64,000 nt of DNA from assembly GCA_900772845.1 (NCBI GenBank), contig CAAGSD010000035.1, positions 1 to 64,000 on the forward strand, given 5' to 3'. The position numbers and the translations under genes are program-made. The DNA is from Lachnospiraceae bacterium (GTDB taxonomy: Bacteria > Bacillota > Clostridia > Lachnospirales > Lachnospiraceae). The stretch's first letter is position 1, and each line of letters begins with the position of its first letter. This document shows, one piece after another, positions 25,668 through 34,584 of this stretch. The notes under the pieces are model-generated. The model searched no databases, had not been told where the DNA came from, and saw nothing but the letters and a program-made list of their open reading frames with translations.

Positions 25668-26228
25668 GTGGAAGATACAGCGATACTGGAACTGTACTGG
25701 GCGAGGAATGAGCAGGCAATCGCAGAGACACAGAAGAGTTACGGAAAATATTGTTACAGCATTGCCTACCATATCCTGCATGACAGAGAGGATACGGAAG
25801 AGTGCCTGAATGATACCTGGATGCGGGCATGGAATGCCATACCTCCGAAAAAACCGAACCGGCTGGAACTGTTTTTGGGAACAATCACCCGCAATTTATC
25901 GTTTGATAGATGGAAGACAAAGAATGCGAAAAAACGGGGAAGCGGACTCATGGATACCACGCTGGATGAACTGGCGGAGTGTATTCCCGCAGCCCACGAT
26001 ACGGAAAGCATTGTGGAAGCAGCGGAGTTAGAACGGAGCATCAATGCTTTCCTGCATACGCTCTCCGAACAGGAATGTAATGTTTTTTTACGAAGGTACT
26101 GGTTCGTGGAGGAGTATGCACAGATCGCAGAGCGCTATGGTATGAATCTGAATACGGTGAAGACATCCCTGTTCCGCACGAGGAAAAAGCTGCAGAAATA
26201 TCTGGAGCAGCAGGGGATTGTCTTGTAA
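25668..26228 (+). CDS. ECF-type RNA polymerase sigma factor
   Basis: About 186 residues with sigma region 2 (CYSIAYHILHDREDTEECLNDTWMRAWNAIP) and region 4 (EQECNVFLRRYWF, YGMNLNTVKTSLFRTRKKLQ), no region 3, as in group 4 sigma factors. It directs RNA polymerase to a small regulon, often after an envelope signal relieves its anti-sigma factor. GTG 25668 follows AAAGGAGAAAGCCT and is preferred to a GTG at 25635 lying inside the terminator. The membrane protein encoded 12 bases downstream is its likely anti-sigma partner. Confidence 0.9.
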   Translation: MEDTAILELYWARNEQAIAETQKSYGKYCYSIAYHILHDREDTEECLNDTWMRAWNAIPPKKPNRLELFLGTITRNLSFDRWKTKNAKKRGSGLMDTTLDELAECIPAAHDTESIVEAAELERSINAFLHTLSEQECNVFLRRYWFVEEYAQIAERYGMNLNTVKTSLFRTRKKLQKYLEQQGIVL

Positions 26229-26240
26229 GAGGAAGAAAAG

Positions 26241-26882
26241 ATGAGCGAGCAAAACAGAGAAAAAGAAGAAAAATTGTTCCGTGCCCTGTCCGGTGTGGAG
26301 GAGGAATTACTGCATCGGAGTGAACAGAATGAAGGCGTGGAAAAGCGGAAAGCAAACGGGAAAATACGCAGATTTCCGCTATACTATGTGTCCCGCATTG
26401 CAGCAGCCTGTCTTTGCTTCGTGGTGGCGGGAGTGCTGTACATGACCATGAGCGGTACCAAAATGGCAGACAGTACAAGCAATGACACAGCGGCACCGCA
26501 GTCAGCATACAGCACAGGCGCAGAAAGTGCGGCACCGGCGGAAAATTTTGCAGCGGCGCAGGCAGAGAATGCCACAGAAGAGGCGGAGATGGCAGAAACT
26601 GCCGCAGATATGCCGGAAGGTGCAGTGGCGGAGGTGACGGCAGGCACGGATGGCGCCGTTACAGGGAATCTGCAGGCGGCACAACAAAGCAGTGACAGCA
26701 TGGATGAGAAGCAGAGCAGCGGGATGAGTGCAGATGCGGACAGCGTAGTGTCTGTCAGCGGTAATGAGGCGTCCGGCGCAGAGGACAGCACGGAAGAAGC
26801 AGAACAAGATCAGGAAGAGACACTTATAGAAAAGCAGAAGAGTCCCTCCTTAGAGAAAATGAAAACGAAAGGACACTGGTAA
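26241..26882 (+). CDS. Single-pass membrane protein, probable anti-sigma factor
   Basis: A 213-residue protein with a charged cytoplasmic N-terminus (about 1-48), one TM (about 50-70, IAAACLCFVVAGVLYM) and a long low-complexity extracellular tail very rich in Ala, Glu, Ser and Asp. No zinc-binding HxxxCxxC motif of ZAS anti-sigma factors is seen. The role is inferred from topology and its tight spacing after the sigma gene. AGAGGAAGAAAAG precedes ATG 26241, and the next gene begins immediately after its stop. Confidence 0.65.
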   Translation: MSEQNREKEEKLFRALSGVEEELLHRSEQNEGVEKRKANGKIRRFPLYYVSRIAAACLCFVVAGVLYMTMSGTKMADSTSNDTAAPQSAYSTGAESAAPAENFAAAQAENATEEAEMAETAADMPEGAVAEVTAGTDGAVTGNLQAAQQSSDSMDEKQSSGMSADADSVVSVSGNEASGAEDSTEEAEQDQEETLIEKQKSPSLEKMKTKGHW

Positions 26883-26883
26883 A

Positions 26884-28233
26884 ATGAGTACGATAGAGAA
26901 ACATGACATGACCCGGGGGAAGATATTGCTTCCCTTAGTATCCTTCACAATTCCATTGGTACTGGGCAATCTGTTTCAGCTGACCTACAACGCTGCGGAC
27001 TCCGTGATCGTAGGAAAATATGTGGGAGAGCAGGCACTGGCGGCAGTGGGAACTTCCACACCGATCATGAATATAGCGATCCTGCTGATCAGTGGGATGT
27101 GTATGGGAGCCAGTGTATTGATGAGCTCCCAGTATGGGGCAAAAGATTATGATACTTTATCCAGACAGATCAGCACCACGATGTTAGCAGGCTGCGGATT
27201 TTCCGTAGTGTTTTCGCTGCTGATGCTGATACTGGCAACCCCGGTGCTTAAGCTGATCCGGGTGCCGGAGACTGCAATCCCGGAGGCGGCAGCGTATCTT
27301 CGGATCATTTTCCTGGGACTGATCTTTACGTTTATGTACAATTTTCTGGCGAATACCATGCGGGCGCTGGGAGACAGCAAGACACCGCTGTATTTTCTGG
27401 TGACCAGTGCGTTCCTGAATATTTTTGGTGATCTGTTCTTCGTTGTGGTGCTGAGATGGGGTGTAGCTGGAAGTGCCATTGCCACGGTATGCAGCGAAGG
27501 CTTGTGCTGTCTGCTGTGTGGTATATATATTAAGAAAAAGATCCCGCTTTTATGTCTTGGGAAAAAGTGGTGGGTATTCGACAAGAGCCTGTTAGGCAAG
27601 ACGGTCAGCTACGGCAGCACCAGTGCCATGCAGCAGGTATGCCTGCAGCTGGGCAAGCTGATCATACAGTGTGTGGTCAATACCCAGGGTGTGGCGGTTA
27701 TGGCAGCGTTTACCGCAGTGAACCGTGTGGATGATTTTGCTTATACGCCGCAGCAGAATATCGGACATGCCATGACTACTTTCCTGGCGCAGAACAAAGG
27801 AGCCGGACACAAGGAGCGCATGAAGAAAGGCTTTCAGACGGGTCTTTTGATCGAACTGGTCTATTCTGTCGGATTGTTTTGCGTGATCTGGGGACTGGCT
27901 CCGCAGATCATGACATTGTTCGCCGAAGACGGGGATGCGCAGGTGGTATCTCTGGGTATCAGTTATCTGCATCTGATCTCCTGGATGTACATCCTGCCGG
28001 GAATGACCAACGGAATTCAGGGATTTTTCCGTGGTATCGGGGATCTGAAAGTGACATTGTACAGTACCTTTATGAATATGTTCGGCAGAGTTGTAGCAGT
28101 ATTTGTAATGATCCGTCTGCTGCATATGGACTTCGCCAGCCTGGCGTGGGCCAACATGATCGGATGGATCGTGATGCTGTTGTTTGAAGTGCCACTGTTA
28201 GTGAAGTCCATGCGAAACGGCGAGTGCGGATAG
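26884..28233 (+). CDS. MATE-family multidrug/cation exporter
   Basis: A 449-residue protein with about 12 membrane helices of the MATE family (DinF/NorM-like). Family features include LVLGNLFQLTYNAADSVIVG near the start, the repeated half with SYGSTSAMQQVCLQLG, and FFRGIGDLKVTLYSTF. It exports organic cations or drugs with Na+ or H+. Begins one base after the probable anti-sigma gene stop, so it may be controlled by the ECF sigma factor. Confidence 0.93.
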   Translation: MSTIEKHDMTRGKILLPLVSFTIPLVLGNLFQLTYNAADSVIVGKYVGEQALAAVGTSTPIMNIAILLISGMCMGASVLMSSQYGAKDYDTLSRQISTTMLAGCGFSVVFSLLMLILATPVLKLIRVPETAIPEAAAYLRIIFLGLIFTFMYNFLANTMRALGDSKTPLYFLVTSAFLNIFGDLFFVVVLRWGVAGSAIATVCSEGLCCLLCGIYIKKKIPLLCLGKKWWVFDKSLLGKTVSYGSTSAMQQVCLQLGKLIIQCVVNTQGVAVMAAFTAVNRVDDFAYTPQQNIGHAMTTFLAQNKGAGHKERMKKGFQTGLLIELVYSVGLFCVIWGLAPQIMTLFAEDGDAQVVSLGISYLHLISWMYILPGMTNGIQGFFRGIGDLKVTLYSTFMNMFGRVVAVFVMIRLLHMDFASLAWANMIGWIVMLLFEVPLLVKSMRNGECG

Positions 28234-28275
28234 GAAAATTTATTGACCGTCCCCGGTGCACAGAGACAGCGTTGC

Positions 28276-29451
28276 TTAATGGAACGTGAAGGAATCTCCG
28301 TCCTCCATGATACAGATCATGGTCTTGCCGGTATTGAGGACGATCTCATCACCGTTGTCATCGTAATATCTTGTGGCACCGTAGTCAGTGTTTTTCTCCC
28401 AGGTCACATGAATTCCACGACCGTTCGTGAAGAACCAGCCGTCCCGGGTGGTGTCATGACACTGAAACGCCAGATAACCTTCGCCTAATTCCTCATAAAA
28501 GGTATTCTGCACCAGAATGTTTTTGAAAGTCAGCTGCTCTCCGGTTACGGCATCTATATGCGGACCGTCAGTGCTTCCCGACAAATGCTGTGAACGGTAA
28601 TATAAGCCGTCCTCTTCGTTAAATTCAAAATAACAGCGTGTCAGCGGATAGCATCCGGACATATCGATATAAGTGGCATCTTTTGCCTTGGTACCGTATT
28701 GATCTAAGGTATTGGGTTCCGCCTTGGTGGCAAAACGGAAATGGTTTTCGTCTGCAAGCCCCCGGTATTCCAGAGAGTAGCCCTTTTTATCAATGACTTT
28801 CAACAGCCCTGCTCCGGAGGTATATGCGTTGTGCGGCATGCTGCGGTCATTGCTGCGGAAGAAAGCAGCTTCATCGGAACCGGAAGTACCATCGATATCC
28901 TGTGTATTGGCATCTGCCAGCAGCTCATTGATGAAAAAAGGTCCTCCGAAATGAACGATAAAAGCATCCCATTCAAATGCCCAGTAGGCATAATAATCAC
29001 GAAGACTGCGGATATTACCGATCTTGTCCATATCCTGCCAGCCCTCATACACGGCCATCATACGTGTCATGCGGTTCTCTACATTGGCTTCATAGAGAAT
29101 GGACGCTTCCGACAGACTGTACTGGGGAATAGCGGAACTTTCGTTGGGGATCATTACGGCGATGGGACGGGTTGCGGCAACATCGGCATCCACCCATTCA
29201 TTTGTGAAACGGCTGCGCACCATGCCCTCTCTCGGTGGTGTGGAATCATCCTCCACAATGACAGTGACCGGATCCGGTAATTTTTCTTCGACACTTTCCC
29301 GGGAAGGTGACGGATTGTCATCCGGGAGAATGGGACTGATGATAGTATTACTGTCGTTTGGCTGACCGCAACCGGTCAACAGCACGGAAACAGTAAGCAG
29401 AAGCAATGCGATCCTGCGAAGAGACCGCCGCCCGGGTTTCTTTGTATACAT
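28276..29451 (-). CDS. DUF3048 (YerB-like) lipoprotein
   Basis: A 391-residue exported lipoprotein with lipobox VLLTGC (Cys at about residue 28) and the two-part DUF3048 domain: RPIAVMIPNESSAIPQYSLSEA, IGNIRSLRDYYAYWAFEWDAF and the C-terminal GRGIHVTWEKN, NTGKTMICIMED region. The family is widespread in Firmicutes (YerB of Bacillus); function is unknown though a surface or wall role is likely. It converges with the MATE gene, 42 bases apart, with no clear terminator between. Confidence 0.88.
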   Translation of the reverse strand: MYTKKPGRRSLRRIALLLLTVSVLLTGCGQPNDSNTIISPILPDDNPSPSRESVEEKLPDPVTVIVEDDSTPPREGMVRSRFTNEWVDADVAATRPIAVMIPNESSAIPQYSLSEASILYEANVENRMTRMMAVYEGWQDMDKIGNIRSLRDYYAYWAFEWDAFIVHFGGPFFINELLADANTQDIDGTSGSDEAAFFRSNDRSMPHNAYTSGAGLLKVIDKKGYSLEYRGLADENHFRFATKAEPNTLDQYGTKAKDATYIDMSGCYPLTRCYFEFNEEDGLYYRSQHLSGSTDGPHIDAVTGEQLTFKNILVQNTFYEELGEGYLAFQCHDTTRDGWFFTNGRGIHVTWEKNTDYGATRYYDDNGDEIVLNTGKTMICIMEDGDSFTFH

Positions 29452-29494
29452 GTATTACACCTCGATTTGTTTAATAAAGACATACACATAAAAA

Positions 29495-29953
29495 TTATAA
29501 ACTATAGATGATCACGCCACATAAAATACCTAACAATGCACCCATCAGAACCTGAAGAGGAGTATGTCCCACAAATTCCTTCAGTTTATCATGTGCGGAG
29601 ACTTCACTGCGTCCCATGTCCTCGAATACTCTCAGCATTTCATTCAATACCTGTGCCTGGATTCCGGTCTCCCGGCGCACGCCCATGGCATCATACATGA
29701 CAATGATCGCCAGGATCAGAGAAATAGCGAATTCAAAGCTGCCGGCACCGTATTGATAGCACACAGCGGTCGTCAGGGCACATACGGTGGCGGAATGAGA
29801 ACTGGGCATTCCTCCGCTGCCTACCAGACGCTCGGCAACGAATTTCTTAGAAACGATCAGGTGGATGATAGTCTTCAGCACCTGCGCCACCATCCAGCCG
29901 CAGGCAGCAGTCAGAAAGATTTTATTACTGAAAAACTGTTCAAAAAAAGTCAT
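29495..29953 (-). CDS. Divergent PAP2-family membrane protein
   Basis: About 152 residues with four hydrophobic segments and the DUF212/PAP2-related signature GSGGMPSSHSATVCAL followed by YDAMGVRRETG. The Ser-His pair resembles the acid-phosphatase active site, but activity of this family is not well defined. An upstream in-frame ATG (29965) contains the GAGG that serves as ribosome binding site for ATG 29953, chosen here. Probably in one unit with the DUF3048 gene. Confidence 0.88.
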   Translation of the reverse strand: MTFFEQFFSNKIFLTAACGWMVAQVLKTIIHLIVSKKFVAERLVGSGGMPSSHSATVCALTTAVCYQYGAGSFEFAISLILAIIVMYDAMGVRRETGIQAQVLNEMLRVFEDMGRSEVSAHDKLKEFVGHTPLQVLMGALLGILCGVIIYSL

Positions 29954-30045
29954 AAATAACCTCATTTCTTATATGCAGCATTTCTTGCGAAAGACATATA
30001 TAAGCTTAGTATAATGCAAAAAGAGGAAAAAGTACAGTGTTGACC

Positions 30046-30075
30046 TTGAAATGATGCGCCGAAGAATAGTATAAT
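30046..30075 (+). promoter_or_regulatory. Promoter for the GT2 gene at 30152
   Basis: TTGAAA (30046-30051) and TATAAT (30070-30075), 18-base spacer, about 75 bases before the start codon. Confidence 0.6.
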
Positions 30076-30151
30076 GTAACTATCCGGACAAAAATATTTG
30101 AAGGATGAGCCGGATGTATGCAAGGGAATAAGGAATTAAGGAGACGTGGAA

Positions 30152-31081
30152 ATGAGTCTGTTGAGCGTGATAGTGCCCTGCTATAACGAAGAAGAGAGTG
30201 TAGCCCTGTTTTATCAGGAGCTGACAAAAAATAATACATTTTTTAAAGAAAAAGATATCGAACTGGAACTTCTTTATATAGATGACGGTTCCAGGGACGG
30301 CACCGTGCGGGAGGTGAAGAAACTGATCGAACAGGATCCCCGGGTGCACATTATTTCTTTTTCCAGAAATTTCGGCAAAGAGGCGGCAATGTTTGCAGGA
30401 CTGGAAAAGTCCAAAGGGGACTACGTGGTAATGATGGATGTGGATCTGCAGGATCCACCTTCTCTGCTGCCGGAGATGTTTGAGTGGATCTGGCAGGGAT
30501 ATGATTCCGTGGCCACCCGCCGTGTGACCAGAAAGGGAGAACCACCCATCCGCAGCTTCTTCGCCAGGAGATTTTACCGTCTGATGAAGAGGATCTCTCA
30601 GACAGAGATGATGGATGGTGCCAGAGATTATCGTCTCATGACAAGACAGATGGTGGATGCCATTCTGTCCATGCGCGAGTATAATCGTTTTACCAAGGGT
30701 ATCTTCGGCTGGGTCGGTTTTCGGACAAAATGGCTGGAATACGAGAATGTGGAGCGTGCCAAGGGTGAAACAAAGTGGAATTTCTGGAAGCTGCTGGTAT
30801 ATTCCCTGGATGGCATTACTGCTTTTTCCACGGCACCGCTTCTGATCGCTTCTTTTGTAGGAGTGCTGTTCTGTGTGATCGCATTTGTGATGATCGTATT
30901 TATTATTGTGCGGAAGCTGATCTTCGGAGATCCGGTATCCGGCTGGCCTTCCCTGGTGTGCATTATTTTGATGACCAGCGGAGTACAGTTCTTCTGCACC
31001 GGCATTCTGGGACAGTATCTGGCAAAAGCGTACATGGAAGTAAAACATAGACCGATTTATCTCGTAAAAGAAGAAATTTAA
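30152..31081 (+). CDS. GT2 glycosyltransferase with C-terminal membrane pair (GtrB/DPM1-like)
   Basis: About 309 residues: a GT-A catalytic domain (VIVPCYNEEESV, LLYIDDGSRDGT, MMDVDLQDPPSLLPEM) followed by two TMs (about 225-250 and 262-290). This is the polyprenyl-phosphate sugar transferase plan, making Und-P-hexose for later transfer to a surface glycan or teichoic acid. ATG 30152 has AAGGAG eight bases upstream and is preferred over GTG 30146. Stands alone ahead of the polysaccharide loci. Confidence 0.9.
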   Translation: MSLLSVIVPCYNEEESVALFYQELTKNNTFFKEKDIELELLYIDDGSRDGTVREVKKLIEQDPRVHIISFSRNFGKEAAMFAGLEKSKGDYVVMMDVDLQDPPSLLPEMFEWIWQGYDSVATRRVTRKGEPPIRSFFARRFYRLMKRISQTEMMDGARDYRLMTRQMVDAILSMREYNRFTKGIFGWVGFRTKWLEYENVERAKGETKWNFWKLLVYSLDGITAFSTAPLLIASFVGVLFCVIAFVMIVFIIVRKLIFGDPVSGWPSLVCIILMTSGVQFFCTGILGQYLAKAYMEVKHRPIYLVKEEI

Positions 31082-31116
31082 CAAAAACGGCGTGGATATG
31101 AGCTTTTTGTGTACGA

Positions 31117-31154
31117 AAAAATGTTACAAAATAGGGGTAAAATGTAACATTTTT
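31117..31154 (+). terminator. AT-rich inverted repeat after the GT2 gene
   Basis: AAAAATGTTAC (31117-31127) and GTAACATTTTT (31144-31154) form a perfect 11-bp inverted repeat with a 16-base loop. A T-rich end makes a weak terminator possible, but the low G+C stem could equally be a protein site. Confidence 0.45.
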
Positions 31155-31187
31155 ACTTTCTTAACTATATTTTAACGATAAAATGTC

Positions 31188-31216
31188 TTTTCAAAAATCG
31201 ACGGCTATGTTATTAT
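31188..31216 (+). promoter_or_regulatory. Possible promoter of the Spo0A-like gene with 0A-box-like sites
   Basis: TTTTCA (31188-31193) and TATTAT (31211-31216) with a 17-base spacer. A CTCGACA at 31247-31253 is TGTCGAG on the other strand, six of seven matches to the Spo0A box TGTCGAA, and a weaker match overlaps the spacer at 31198. Autoregulation is speculation. Confidence 0.4.
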
Positions 31217-31273
31217 TTCTCTGTCAGCCACTGTAGAGGAGCAATACTCGACAAGTAAAAAGGGGGACTTGTT

Positions 31274-31651
31274 TTGGATATTGTTGCAGTAAAAGATTCT
31301 GAATTGGAGAGATACGTAACCAAAATCATGTTGGAGATAGGGGTGCCGGCGCATTTGAAGGGGTATCACTATTTACGGGATGCGATCATTTTATCGGGAA
31401 AAGACATGGAGGTGGTGAGCAGCGTTACCAAGCTGCTGTATCCCACTATCGCAAAGCATTTCAGAACCACTGATCAAAAGGTGGAACGTGCCATCAGGAA
31501 CGCCATTGAGGTGTCCTGGGCCAGAGGAAATGTGGAGACATTTGAAAAGATATTCGGATATTCCATAGCTTCCGGAAGGACGAGACCGACGAACAGCGAG
31601 TACATTGCCCGCATCGCCGATAATATACGTCTGGACTACAAGGCTATGTAA
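31274..31651 (+). CDS. Stand-alone Spo0A C-terminal DNA-binding domain protein
   Basis: A 125-residue protein that is essentially only the Spo0A effector domain. IMLEIGVPAHLKGYHYLRDAI, SVTKLLYPTIAKHF, KVERAIRNAIEVSWARGN, FGYSI and RPTNSEYIARIADNIRL follow the sporulation master regulator closely, including the recognition-helix region. There is no receiver domain, so its activity cannot depend on phosphorylation of its own N-terminus. It could mimic, compete with or modulate Spo0A at 0A boxes. TTG start at 31274 with AGGGGGA six bases upstream; flanked by a terminator downstream. Confidence 0.85.
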   Translation: MDIVAVKDSELERYVTKIMLEIGVPAHLKGYHYLRDAIILSGKDMEVVSSVTKLLYPTIAKHFRTTDQKVERAIRNAIEVSWARGNVETFEKIFGYSIASGRTRPTNSEYIARIADNIRLDYKAM

Positions 31652-31723
31652 CATATTAATAGGAATGCTTGAATCAGGGAGAATTGATCATAACACACGC
31701 AGTATTCTCTTCTGCTGACTGAC

Positions 31724-31769
31724 AGAGCCGCATACCGGAGTGGGGAAGACCCCGGTATGCGGCTCTTTT
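31724..31769 (+). terminator. Strong terminator after the Spo0A-like gene
   Basis: AGAGCCGCATACCGG (31724-31738) pairs perfectly with CCGGTATGCGGCTCT (31752-31766), then T residues. It separates the orphan regulator from the polysaccharide locus. Confidence 0.92.
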
Positions 31770-31781
31770 GTGCGGTTATAT

Positions 31782-31810
31782 TTGTCAAGTCACTCTTAAT
31801 ATGGTAGAAT
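31782..31810 (+). promoter_or_regulatory. Promoter of polysaccharide locus 1
   Basis: TTGTCA (31782-31787) and TAGAAT (31805-31810), 17-base spacer, about 50 bases before the first gene of the locus. Confidence 0.7.
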
Positions 31811-31862
31811 AAACTCACCCGTAAAAAGCAGAAGCAACTGCTTGCGGGGATTGGGAGATAAA

Positions 31863-32816
31863 ATGACTTTTCGGATATCAGATATTTTGGTCGGGGGGAG
31901 CCTGATCATCATCGGGCTGACGGAAGTCGCCCATTTGGCAGGCTGCCTGTTAGGGTGGTCTTTTTTGACTGTAACGGATCTGCTGCTGGTGGAAACCGTA
32001 CTTTTTGTGCTGACAGGGATTCTGGCAGGGCTGATCAGGAGAAAAAAGAAGGCAGCAGCCGGTGTCCGGCAGAGAAAAGGCGGTAAGATCGAGGGTAACG
32101 CAAGGACACAGTGGGTACTCACGGGGGTACTTGCGTTTCTGATCTTGCTGCAGATGCTGCGGATCCTCAGCGGGAATGCTGCATGGCTGGAAGGAGATAT
32201 GACACTGGAGACGGTGAATACTTTCCTTAAGGAAAATGGAGTGTATCGAGTAAATCCCCTTACGGGAACCGCTTATGTGGGAGGAATGTCCTTCCGGCTG
32301 AAAATATTATGCCTTCCCACCTTATATGGAACGATCAGCAGATGGAGCGGCATGATGCCGGCGGATGTGGTGTACCGGCTGATCCCCTGCATCACACTGG
32401 GACTGGGATATTTCGCCTATGGGAAAATGGCAGATACTATTTTTGAAGGAAATCCCATAAAGGTCAGGACATTTTTGCTGATGGTGGGAATACTGTTTAG
32501 TGCAGAGGCATATATGCCGGGTGTGGACGGATTTGACATATTTTACGGAGGATTCCGGGGGGTGACGATCCGCACAGCCGTGCTGATCCCGTACCTGATT
32601 GCCTGCCTGATGGACAGGAATTATTTCGGTGTGATTTTGTGCATTCTGGCGGAAGCCTGTATCGTCTGGACTCTGTACGGCGCCGGGGTATGCCTGCTGA
32701 TCACCATAGCCTGGATCGTACTCCGGAGACTGCTTATCCTGTTGAACCACACACAGATGATGCGCAGAGAAAAGGCAGAGCTGCACTGTAACCGCAGAGA
32801 GGGGGACACAGAATGA
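31863..32816 (+). CDS. Polytopic membrane protein, first gene of polysaccharide locus 1
   Basis: About 317 residues with roughly eight hydrophobic segments and a basic cytoplasmic patch RRKKKAAAGVRQRKGGK. Not confidently assigned; the alternating helices and mid-protein YVGGMSFRLKILCLPTLYGTIS recall the large DUF6077/GT39-like membrane proteins of Lachnospiraceae surface loci. It overlaps the next gene by four bases (ATGA), and together the two (317 + 323 residues) have the length of one such protein. ATG 31863 follows GGGAG and is preferred over TTG 31842. Confidence 0.75.
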   Translation: MTFRISDILVGGSLIIIGLTEVAHLAGCLLGWSFLTVTDLLLVETVLFVLTGILAGLIRRKKKAAAGVRQRKGGKIEGNARTQWVLTGVLAFLILLQMLRILSGNAAWLEGDMTLETVNTFLKENGVYRVNPLTGTAYVGGMSFRLKILCLPTLYGTISRWSGMMPADVVYRLIPCITLGLGYFAYGKMADTIFEGNPIKVRTFLLMVGILFSAEAYMPGVDGFDIFYGGFRGVTIRTAVLIPYLIACLMDRNYFGVILCILAEACIVWTLYGAGVCLLITIAWIVLRRLLILLNHTQMMRREKAELHCNRREGDTE

Positions 32817-33784
32817 AGACACTTCTGCAGTCTGCCCTGACCGGCTGGACAACTTATACACAACAGGGAAAATCTGCGGCGCTTTTGCTATTGGCGATCG
32901 TATATCTTGGGTCTGTCCTGTGGGAAAAAATGAGAACATCCGGAAACGGGTGGAATGTGAAAAATGAAAACGGAGTGATCTGCTACGTATATGCAGTATT
33001 GATCACACTTGCCTGCATCTGTCCGGTGACGGCGCTGATCCTGATGAAATATCAGACGAATTTCTACTCCTATGTATGGATCTGGACAGCAGTACCGCAG
33101 ACAGCGGTCATTGCCTGGGCATCGACGGATTTTCTATGCAGATTATGGCAGAAAAAGGAAGCATCGGGATATCTGCAAAAAGGGATTGCAACAGTACTCT
33201 TTGTGGGAATCCTGTTTTTAAGCGGGAATCCGGTATCGGAATGGACCGCAGGCCAGACAGCACAGATCCCGGAATTTTCCCGGGAAGGGATGCAACAACA
33301 GGAAATATCCCCCTGGGATACACTGGAAACATTGACAGCTTATCATCAGTCAGAGACGGGGAACCGGGAATTCGGCCTGTGGGCACCCAAAGATATTATG
33401 GCGGCCGCCAGAGCTTATAGTGCATATATCCGGCCGGTCTATGGCAGAAGTATCTGGGATGCTTCCCTGGGAAGCTACTCTTTTGATACGTATGACACGT
33501 GGCAGGAGGATCTGTATCTGTGGATGAGCCATCTGGAGACCACCGGAGAGACAGAATATCTGCGTGTGGAGGAAACTACGGAGCAGAATGCTGCCAGAGA
33601 TGCCGCCGCAGACAGCAAGGGCAGAACCATAGATTTCGCCGCATGCCTTGACAGTGCCAGAGAAGCAGGAGTAGACTACATTTTATTGCCGGGCAGTCTG
33701 TCAGAGGAAGTACAGATGGAATTGCAGAAGACGGCAGACAGGGAATTACAGCCTTTAGGCGGGTGTTTCCTGATACAATTATAG
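32813..33784 (+). CDS. Membrane protein with C-terminal extracellular domain
   Basis: A 323-residue protein: about four TMs in the first 140 residues, then an extracellular domain of about 170 residues (WAPKDIMAAARAY, YLWMSHLETTG, DYILLPGSLSEEV, ending GGCFLIQL). The final segment resembles the C-terminal soluble part of C-type (GT39/GT83-like) membrane glycosyltransferases, but no catalytic motif is evident. Coupled to the preceding membrane gene by an ATGA overlap; likely acts with it in glycan export or modification. Confidence 0.7.
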   Translation: MKTLLQSALTGWTTYTQQGKSAALLLLAIVYLGSVLWEKMRTSGNGWNVKNENGVICYVYAVLITLACICPVTALILMKYQTNFYSYVWIWTAVPQTAVIAWASTDFLCRLWQKKEASGYLQKGIATVLFVGILFLSGNPVSEWTAGQTAQIPEFSREGMQQQEISPWDTLETLTAYHQSETGNREFGLWAPKDIMAAARAYSAYIRPVYGRSIWDASLGSYSFDTYDTWQEDLYLWMSHLETTGETEYLRVEETTEQNAARDAAADSKGRTIDFAACLDSAREAGVDYILLPGSLSEEVQMELQKTADRELQPLGGCFLIQL

Positions 33785-33810
33785 ATCTATAAGTATAAGG
33801 AATGGATACA

Positions 33811-34572
33811 ATGGAACAGGATCTGATCAGTATTGTGATCCCGGTATACCGGGCAGAACAATATATAGAAGAGACAATGGACTGTGTGCGTGCACAGACG
33901 TACGCTGACTGGGAACTGCTGCTGGTGGAGGATTGCGGTCCGGACCGCAGCAGACAGGTGATCGAGGAATATATACAGCGGACAGGGGAACACAGGATCC
34001 GGCTGCTGACCCACCCGCAGAATCTGGGAGCGGCAAGGGCACGCAATCTGGGAGTCAATGAGGCAAAAGGCCGATACCTGGCATTTCTGGATGCGGATGA
34101 CCTGTGGGTGCCGGACAAGCTGGAAAAGGAGCTTACTTTTCTAAAGGAGAAGCAGGCAGCTTTTGTGTTCACCGGGTATGAATTTGCCGATGAGAACGGA
34201 AAGGGCACCGGGAAGATCGTACGGGTGCCTGCCACGATCAACTATAAAGAAGCTTTAAAAAACACCACGATTTTTACCAGTACCGTAATGTTTGATATGG
34301 AAAAGCTGTCCAAAGAGCAGCTGCAGATGCCGCAGATCAAAAGCGAGGACACCGCTCTGTGGTGGAGAATACTGCGGGAAGGTACTGTAGCTTGTGGTTT
34401 GAACGAAAATTTGGTAAAATATCGGAGAGCAGGGAAATCCCTGTCATCAAATAAGCTGGAAGCTTTGCGCAGAATCTGGAATCTGTACCGCAAGGCGGAA
34501 GGCATGTCAGTGCCAAGCAGCGCCTGGCATTTCTGCTTCTGGGCGGTACGCGCCGTAAAACGCAGAGTATAG
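33811..34572 (+). CDS. GT2 family glycosyltransferase
   Basis: About 253 residues, a compact GT-A enzyme: LISIVIPVYRAEQYI, LLVEDCGPDRSRQ, GAARARNLGVNEAKGRYLAFLDADDLW. The DADD motif binds the metal and nucleotide sugar. It adds one sugar in the repeat unit of locus 1; donor unknown. ATG 33811 has AAGGA nine bases upstream; ATG 33802 in the same frame is too close to it. Confidence 0.9.
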   Translation: MEQDLISIVIPVYRAEQYIEETMDCVRAQTYADWELLLVEDCGPDRSRQVIEEYIQRTGEHRIRLLTHPQNLGAARARNLGVNEAKGRYLAFLDADDLWVPDKLEKELTFLKEKQAAFVFTGYEFADENGKGTGKIVRVPATINYKEALKNTTIFTSTVMFDMEKLSKEQLQMPQIKSEDTALWWRILREGTVACGLNENLVKYRRAGKSLSSNKLEALRRIWNLYRKAEGMSVPSSAWHFCFWAVRAVKRRV

Positions 34573-34584
34573 GAGGAGTTTGTC

